A stretch of 64,000 bases of DNA from positions 74,933,001 through 74,997,000 of the forward strand of contig OY755241.1 of assembly GCA_963576725.1 (NCBI GenBank). Reading direction: 5' to 3'. Position numbers and translations under genes: made by a program. The stretch comes from Azorinus chamasolen (lineage: Eukaryota; Mollusca; Bivalvia; Cardiida; Solecurtidae). Under the pieces are notes generated by a model, which searched no databases, had not been told where the DNA came from, and saw only the letters and a list, made by a program, of their open reading frames with translations. Positions 57,497-64,000 of the stretch are shown in pieces; position 1 is the stretch's first letter; each line of letters starts with the position of its first letter.

Positions 57497-57497
57497 A
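57492..57497 (+). promoter_or_regulatory. AATAAA polyadenylation hexamer overlapping the stop codon
   Basis: The last codon, stop and next base (GA ATAA A) contain a canonical AATAAA. If used, the 3' UTR would be only about 15-30 bases. A downstream site is equally possible; no transcript data are available. Confidence 0.35.
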
Positions 57498-57930
57498 GAG
57501 GATATATTTGTCCTTTACTCCATGAATATTAATTAAGAGATAATCAACGTATGAATTTTAAGAAGCTGAACATTTGGTATCGAATTTCTTACCGTGGCAC
57601 AAACTGTAGAAAAATCTGTATATAATTTAATCCTTGCTATTCACGTCAATATACCTACATGTAAATAGTGAAGACCCGTGTATTTTAAAAATCAGCAAGA
57701 GAAGGGTTAAAAAGCAAACAGAACATGCCTTGACTACAGGTCTCCTACGGGAGTCATCTGATCATGGTCTCGTCTATTTGCAAAAACATTGAAATGTGTG
57801 TCTATGGAGTAAAGAGGTTACATGTTGTCCATAGAAAAAATACTACATGGAATATTAGTGTTTGTTGTTCTTTTTCGACATTATCTTAGTGAAACAGGGG
57901 AAGGAAAATGTCATGTCATGTAGACTGAAT
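57497..57930. other. 3' flank of the gene: MITE remnants
   Basis: A deletion copy of the 51999-52232 MITE (57627-57711) and half a GTCTCCTACGGGAGTCATCT core at 57740-57762. No second gene. Confidence 0.55.
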
Positions 57931-57934
57931 ACAG

Positions 57935-58078
57935 TGTCCTTGTTAGAACGCAAAACCTATAACGGTCTGCAATATAAAGTGCAGTCTCCTTGTTAGAACG
58001 CGAACTCTTATAACGGTCTGCAATATGTATCCTTGTTAGAACGCGAAATCTTATAACGGTCTGCAATATAAAGTACAA
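57935..58078. repeat. About 52-bp tandem repeat, 3 copies
   Basis: Unit TCCTTGTTAGAACGCGAAAT CTTATAACGGTCTGCAATAT AAAGT, the last copy shorter. Confidence 0.8.
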
Positions 58079-58114
58079 GAGACATGAAAAAGCTGTTTGA
58101 GACTTGGTCCGTGA

Positions 58115-58294
58115 TTACCTATGCAAACAGTTTGGGTCCTGATGAGACGCCGCATAATGCGGCGTCTCATCAGGACCCAAACTATTTGACACTTTGGCCA
58201 TATTATTGAAAAGAAATGAGAGAAGTTTCATTTTCAGAATTGAAGCAGACGGCAATTATTGCAGACGAAAACTTGCTTATCGTGCAAAGAGTTA
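58115..58294. mobile_element. Hairpin MITE, AACAGTTTGGGTCC core
   Basis: GCAAACAGTTTGGGTCCTGA TGAGACGCCGCATAATGCGG CGTCTCATCAGGACCCAAAC: a perfect core; right end GCAAAGAGTTAA. Confidence 0.7.
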
Positions 58295-58361
58295 AAGGAA
58301 GGCGACGGCTTAATGCAGGATTCAAATAGCTTACATACGAGTTTTCTGCATAGCGTCCTCT

Positions 58362-58588
58362 TACCATTTACCCATTCTCTCCTAGACTATTTTTAGACCA
58401 AGCTTCCTTGAATAAATCTACCGAAAAAGAGCATTTACTAGAGAAAGGGAAAAGTTGGCATTTGAAACCGTTGTGGTAAATAGAGCAGTTGCTCATATGG
58501 AACAGATGCCCTACTAACCACAAGGGGATCAAATAATGAGTTTTACAGAGGTGTAAAAAAGGCCTCAAAATAGGAGGGAATGGGTTAA
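58362..58588. mobile_element. TTAA-family MITE
   Basis: Left CATTTACCCATTCTCTCCTA, core AATAGAGCAGTTGCTCATAT, right TAGGAGGGAATGGGTTAA. Confidence 0.7.
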
Positions 58589-58736
58589 GAAACACATGCT
58601 TTACAGCACTCATGCAAAAGGTGCTTTATTCTGTATATTCACATCGCATAAAGCTGCTACCAACTTTAATATACCGATATGTATATTCAGTGGCCGAAGT
58701 TATGAGATGCTCCATTGTAATACCAAAGAACACATA

Positions 58737-58944
58737 CACTAAAACCGCTCTATAATGGCCACTAAATTACATCAAGTATTTTGTGCTAATGGCAGGTGGC
58801 TGCTTAAAGCAAGGTGAATGTAAAACAGACCGCTCGCTCCTATAGGAGCGTTCTGTTTTACTTTCACCTTGCTATAAGCAGCCACCTGCCCATAATACCA
58901 ACTAATTAACACAACTTAGTGGCCGTTATAGAGAGTTTTTACTT
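58737..58944. mobile_element. TA-type MITE, GCTCCTATAGGAGC core
   Basis: Left end CACTAAAACCGCTCTATAAT; arms GGCAGGTGGCTGCTTAAAGC / GCTATAAGCAGCCACCTGCC; core CGCTCCTATAGGAGCG; right end TTATAGAGAGTTTTTACT. Confidence 0.8.
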
Positions 58945-59154
58945 TAATTATATCAGTCACCGTATCAAACGAGTATTTATTAAAGAGGTTGACTCAGATC
59001 AGAGGTCTCATCTATTGTTAGTTTCACCATTAGAATGCAGGAAATAAACAACACGGTATTTGCAAACAGTGTAGAGACAGAACAGTGTTCCTAAAGGAGG
59101 TCTCTACTGTTTGTCAATTATCTCGTGAATTTTACCAGCAATATAAGTTTGAAG

Positions 59155-60050
59155 GGGGCACCTAACTGTTCTAACATATTATGCCTTAATATAAATCTAA
59201 ATACCTAACTGTCCTAATATAGCCCTTGATATGGCTCTAAATACCCAAGTCCTAACATATCCCATAATAAACCGCTATACACCTAACAATCCTGTCCTAA
59301 CATATACTCTAGTATAGCTCTACACATCCAATTGTCCTGTCCTAACATATATTCTAGTATAGCTCTACACATCTAATTGGCCTGTCCTAACATATACTCT
59401 TGTATATCTCTACACATCTAATTGTTCTGACCTAACATATACTCTAGTATATCTCTACACATCTAATTGTCCTGTCCTAACATGTACTCTAGTATATCTC
59501 TACACAACTAATTGTCCTGTCCTAACATACACTCTAGTATATCTCTATACACCTAACTATCCTGTCCTGACATATACTCTAGTATATCTCTACACATCTA
59601 ATTGCCCTGTCCTAACATAATTATGCTCTATTACATCTCTAAACATCCAACTGTCGTACCACATGTCCTAAAATAGCTCTTAACACCTAACTGTCCTAAC
59701 ATATGTCCTAATATAGCTCTAAACACCTGAATATCCTAACGCACGCCCTAATTAAGCTTATAATACCTAACTGTCCTAATATAGCTCTAAACACATTGCT
59801 GTCAAACCACATCCATATCTAGGACATCTAGCTCAAAACACTTACTGTCCTAACATGTGCCTTAACACATCTCTTAACACCTAACTGTCAAAACACTCCC
59901 CATTCCGAGTCCCAAACACATTACTATCTTAACGTATGCCTTTTAACATCTAACTGCACTAACATATCCATTGATATAGCTCTAAACCTTCCTAACATAC
60001 CTCTCCCCTATATTAACTCTAAACATCTATTTAACCTAGAGTATGCCCTA
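59155..60050. repeat. About 46-bp minisatellite, roughly 19 copies
   Basis: Unit CCTAACATATACTCTAGTAT ATCTCTACACATCTAATTGT CCTGT. Copies near 59290-59610 are alike; both edges are diverged, as in an array that renews at its centre. Confidence 0.85.
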
Positions 60051-60465
60051 AATACGAGTGTAGCTCTATTTGTCATAAGACAACTATGTATTTCTTCACT
60101 GCTGCTTACCGGGATGTACAATTGTTTTAAAATAAAGTCCATTTAGCATGAATGCAGATACAATTTGAAAGAAGATTGACGCTTGTTTTGTTTCTTCTCA
60201 AAAGCTTGGGTAAACCAGAAAACGGATAAAATTTACAACAGAGCACTGTTTAAGCAGGCATTATTTTTACATCAATACAATTTTTGAAAGTTGAGCTCTG
60301 ATGTGTTTGATGACTGTTATTCACTGTTTGTTTTCATTAAAATAAATATTAAACCTTTATTCTATCCATAAGTATTCTATCAGTAAGCTATTTTGCTAAT
60401 TATCATTTTAGAAACCAAGTTGATTACAGTAACGGAACCACCTAACAGATGTCTAATTCTGGGTA

Positions 60466-60706
60466 TTAACCATTTCCCTCATATAAACGTGTTTTCACAC
60501 ATTTGCAGACAGCGTAGACCCAGTTCCTATAGGAACCTTCTGATCAGGGTCTGCTCTGTCTGCTAATGGACTTTGAAAGATCTGTTTCTTAAGTTTCTAA
60601 AATTGCTACAATGTTCCTCCTTCCATATTTCATTATAACTATTTTGTCCATGAATATTCGGTATGTATCCAAATTTGGAATAAACACAGAACAGGGAAAG
60701 GATTAA
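60466..60706. mobile_element. TTAA-type MITE, complete
   Basis: TTAA at 60466-60469 and 60703-60706; ends CCATTTCCCTCATA and CAGAACAGGGAAAGGA. Core CCCAGTTCCTATAGGAACCT. Confidence 0.8.
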
Positions 60707-61155
60707 ATATATGTTGTAGCTTAACAAATGGACGTTGCCAGCGATATACACCTACGCACGTGCGTAACACCTGTCGGACGGACAAGTGAAAAGATTATTA
60801 TGGCGAAAATGGGTGAAGAACAAAAGCTAAAAGGAGAAGGTTTTGAGACACGGTGTCTTGTCACGTAAACCCCTTACAAACGTTTCCTCATATTGACACC
60901 TATTGACCCATTGGTAAACTTCACAGTTTGAAAACATTGTTTTAAATAGAGTATTTGCAGTATTTATAACAATATTTTTAAAAAATAAACAGCTATAACA
61001 GTTTCGTTTTCTGCGCTAAAATTAATGCTCCTGTTCGGTAGATTTATTCCGAGTGGTTGAGTCTAAAATAACCTACGGTGTGTTAGATCCTGCTACGCTT
61101 CTGTAACCCATTCCCTGTTTAACATTTATTCAAGATTTTTAACTATTTTATCTAA

Positions 61156-61371
61156 TTAACCATTAGCACTCTACCGGCGACTTTATGGAAACCTTTGCAA
61201 ACAGTTTGGATCCAGATGAGACGCCGAGTAACTCGGCGTCTCATCAGGATCCAAACTGTTTGTCACCCCAACATGTTTTTAAAAAAAAGATAAGGAAGAA
61301 AAGCGTATTTTTAGAATTGAAGCAGACGATAAAATTTGCAGACGACAATTGCTCAGAGTGCAGAAGGTTAA
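61156..61371. mobile_element. TTAA-type MITE, AACAGTTTGGATCC core, nested
   Basis: TTAA at 61156-61159 and 61368-61371. Core CAAACAGTTTGGATCCAGAT GAGACGCCGAGTAACTCGGC GTCTCATCAGGATCCAAACT: perfect. It lies inside a larger remnant (61109-61557) ending GGGAAAGGGTAAAA. Confidence 0.75.
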
Positions 61372-61920
61372 TATTCATGGACAGAATAAATAAAATGCAA
61401 TAAGGAAAAGGGATTTTTACCATGGTGGAAACTGTAAAATCAGATACAATAGGCAAACGGTAGACCTTGAACAGACTTCTCCAACAGGAGCCGTCTTATC
61501 TGGGTCTATTATGTTTGCAAATGCGTGAAAATGCGTTTATATGAAGGGAAAGGGTAAAAGCAGGGTGAAAGTTATGCAGAAACCTTCTGTAGGAGTTTTT
61601 TCTTTTCTTTTTTTTGACGTTTATTAATAAAGTGGTCGATATAGATGGGGTTAACTGTATTTTCAATCACTAAACGCTCCCTTGGACGATGTTCCCTAGG
61701 TTTCACCACAAAACAGAAGCTTTAACACGTTGCCTTCTGTTAATATGATGCCTGCTTAACTCCGAATTGTTACAGGTATCACTTACTTCCAGTTCGTTCA
61801 GATTTGTGAGAACCCTATGACCGAGTGTCAAACAGCTTGAGTCCTCAGAATAACTAGTCGTTTCATTTGGATAAAAGCTGTTTGCCAATAAGAATCAGGC
61901 TGCTCTCAGCCGGCCAATGG

Positions 61921-62145
61921 TTAACCCTTTATCTAATGAATATTCATGTAGTAATCATAACGTTATTAAACAATTGTTAGATGAGTTTTATATGCTATAT
62001 TAATACAGGGCATTGTAGACTGTATACTTAGATCTATTAGCAAACAGAGCAGACCCAGGTCAGAGAGCTCTTATGGCAGCCGTCTGATCTGGGTCTACTC
62101 TATTTGCAAATGTTTTAAATGTGTCCCTGTTAGATAAAGGGCTAA
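61921..62145. mobile_element. TTAA-type MITE, CCCTTTATCTAA ends
   Basis: Left TTAACCCTTTATCTAATGAA, right CTGTTAGATAAAGGGCTAA. Core GACCCAGGTCAGAGAGCTCT / GCAGCCGTCTGATCTGGGTC. Confidence 0.75.
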
Positions 62146-62639
62146 AGTACGAGACTTTGGAGATGACTAATACTGTAACACGTCGATAACATAAGCGTCA
62201 TTTGCTCCTATAGGCCATGGTGGTAATAAACATGGCTGGTTTGTTCCCAATATGTCTGCTGGTTGTTTTCAGGCTTGGTACACTATTTGGAAGCGACAAA
62301 TCTGAATGGTAAATACACGTACTTTCATTTACTTGACTGGTCAAAATGTTTGATGGATTTTGGTATTCGAATTGTAATGCGACAGTGAAACAATATATGT
62401 ATATACTATAGAGCCTCACTATAACAGTCACCTTACCGTTGACCTAGTTAAATGCATATTTTGTTTATGTTTTGTTTGTTATTGTTGTTGATTGTTATTG
62501 CTTTTGCCTTGATTTGTTTCATATCATATTAGTAGCGGTTTAACATCGGTTTAACAGTATTTCAGTCATATCACGACGTTCAGCTAATTACAGGATGAAG
62601 AAGACCCGTATATGTCTTGGTATATTGAACATATTGTTT

Positions 62640-62785
62640 TAGTGCATAGAATAACGCCATGGTAGAACCAGCTGGAAGGTTTCCTCACATGAAAAACCCA
62701 CATGCCATGCCAGGATTCGAACCACAGCAGCGAGGCTCTGCCTGATTGTCAGTCGAAGACCATACCCACTCGGCCCGAACCCAAC
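62640..62785 (-). mobile_element. Truncated tRNA-derived SINE (Meta-SINE-like)
   Basis: On the minus strand: GGGCCGAGTGGGTATGG (box A), GTGGTTCGAATCCTGG (box B), then TTTTTCATGTGAGGAAACCT and CCAGCTGGTTCTACCATGG, which resembles the conserved Meta-SINE central domain. The 3' part is missing. Confidence 0.6.
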
Positions 62786-62789
62786 CCAC

Positions 62790-64000
62790 ATGTATTGTTG
62801 TAGCCAATGTATATCGACAACTATAACGTCCAGAACTTATTATTTTCACTCCAGCTATATATATTGTGTATACATATAACAAACAGTATTTTGTAATTGT
62901 TATTATCCTGCAACTCATTTTAACAGAATGTCTCGTCCTAGATCAGTTAAAGATAAAGATATTAATTTTACTTGGTAATATACTAAACCAATTTCATTCT
63001 AGGGCTGGAAATAAAAGCTAGACACTACAATTAAACCTTTGCAGTGAAGAAACAATCCGCTGCTTAAAGCAGTGTGAAAGTCAAACAAAAATATTACAGA
63101 GGAGCTTTCAGTGCGACCTTCACTGCCATCTGTCTTAAAACAATGATGATGCTTATCTGAGTGTTCGAATAAAGTCTTACAGCTTCTAAACTGATTCGTG
63201 AGCTGGCGGTGTTGATCTCATACACTGTGTTGCCATGAGCTAAGCCCGAATCATCTAAATGTAGACATTCAACATAAATCGACTTTAAAACACTTCTTTT
63301 TGGCGATCAGTTTGTCATAATTCTACACAAACAACCAAATAGCTTAAATATACATAAATAACTCATTTATATGTTATGTTATATATTTTATATCGTAAGA
63401 AACGTTGAAGACAAAACTTTCATTTGTTTCACCGAATAATGTTTGTTTTGTATCACAGGAGCATTTCCAATGTAAGTTCAAATTGAAAATCTTCACAAGA
63501 ATAAATGAAAATGTCAAATACAATGTTTTATGATGTTTCTGAAAATAAGTATTTATTGGTAGAGACATTCACTTTAAATCGAGACATCACCCTAATCAAT
63601 CATGAATATTTATGTGAGAAATAATATGAATATCAATTAGCTTTTATAATGTCGTCATGAACAATGGAATATTTAACTTTGACAGAAGCTGTATATACAG
63701 AACTGCGTAATTATATAAGCAAACTGAACAGACCGTGATCGGAGGGTTCCAACAGGAGCCATCTGTTCTAGGTATACTTTGTTTGCAATGGCGTGAAAAT
63801 GCGTCTCTATGATGGAAAGTGTCAAACGTTTACTGGATGAATAATCAGGCAAAACATAAGCTAAAATGAAATATTAATTAATGTTTTTTTTTAAAATGTT
63901 TGTGTCAGAAATGATATATGGACATTAACTGTCACAACACATATCACAGAGTGTGTAAGGAAATGTATGGATTTTGTTCACTCTGTTTGCGAAGGCGTAC
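62790..64000. other. Right end of the window, no gene recognised
   Basis: A/T-rich; a decayed hairpin at 63055-63130 (GCTTAAAGCAGTGTGAAAGT..), and a TTAA-family MITE with core GTGATCGGAGGGTTCCAACA / GGAGCCATCTGTTC near 63735-63775. The last bases repeat the family's TCTGTTTGCGAAGGCG. Confidence 0.5.

Noticed and set aside
62270..62310. Possible extra exon (TTTCAG...GTAAAT) after the stop
   Set aside because: Lies nearly 5 kb beyond the stop codon, encodes about 12 residues with no family match, and needs no role.

Overview
The window is animal nuclear DNA. It has one large intron-rich gene on the + strand, with GT-AG introns, surrounded and filled by transposable elements and minisatellites. 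A bivalve mollusc is the best guess: the window holds a Naiad-type Penelope element, a Meta-SINE-like fragment and many TTAA/TA miniature transposons, and the protein is a non-vertebrate CEMIP relative. The species cannot be fixed from the sequence alone.

Gene: 22 exons between 1013 and 57496 join with consistent phases into about 1004 residues ending in a stop. They encode the middle and C-terminal part of a CEMIP/CEMIP2 (KIAA1199/TMEM2, cell-surface hyaluronidase) relative. The order is: end of a GG/ILEI-type domain (exon 1), a family-specific segment ending in the GDKI..STDY motif (exons 2-3), the VDMRAEV.LLSRN, HMGQ, YPIHFH, SIHDS.SRAVTVHGT and FLEDGIE signatures of the parallel beta-helix (exons 4-9), further beta-helix segments up to YDGP and FRDIDGSV (exons 10-15), the C-terminal beta-rich part (exons 16-19), and two thrombospondin type-1 repeats (exons 20-22). 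The N-terminus, including the expected G8 domain, lies to the left of the window.

Introns: intron 1 (1190-4855) and intron 3 (7678-15757) each carry a foldback transposon (1780-2837 and 7992-15049). Their long inverted arms are tandem arrays of a 58-60 bp unit. Both have the same 12-bp terminus and perfect 9-bp target duplications, which points to a Mutator/Phantom-like (FB-type) origin. The intron after exon 9 begins with a 54-bp minisatellite made from the exon end plus splice donor, followed by a decayed L1/Tx1-type LINE (about 24487-27900). The intron after exon 11 holds a Naiad-type Penelope-like element (about 30125-33030). The intron after exon 16 holds an antisense LINE fragment (41595-43140) and a Penelope 3' fragment. 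Dozens of short hairpin MITEs occur throughout. One set has TTAA target sites and CCC...GGG ends (piggyBac-like). Another has TA target sites and CAGT...ACTG ends (pogo/mariner-like). Many share a central CTCCT/AGGAG palindrome although their ends are unrelated.

Right flank (57497-64000): no gene was recognised. It holds more MITEs, a roughly 46-bp minisatellite (59155-60050) and a SINE fragment.
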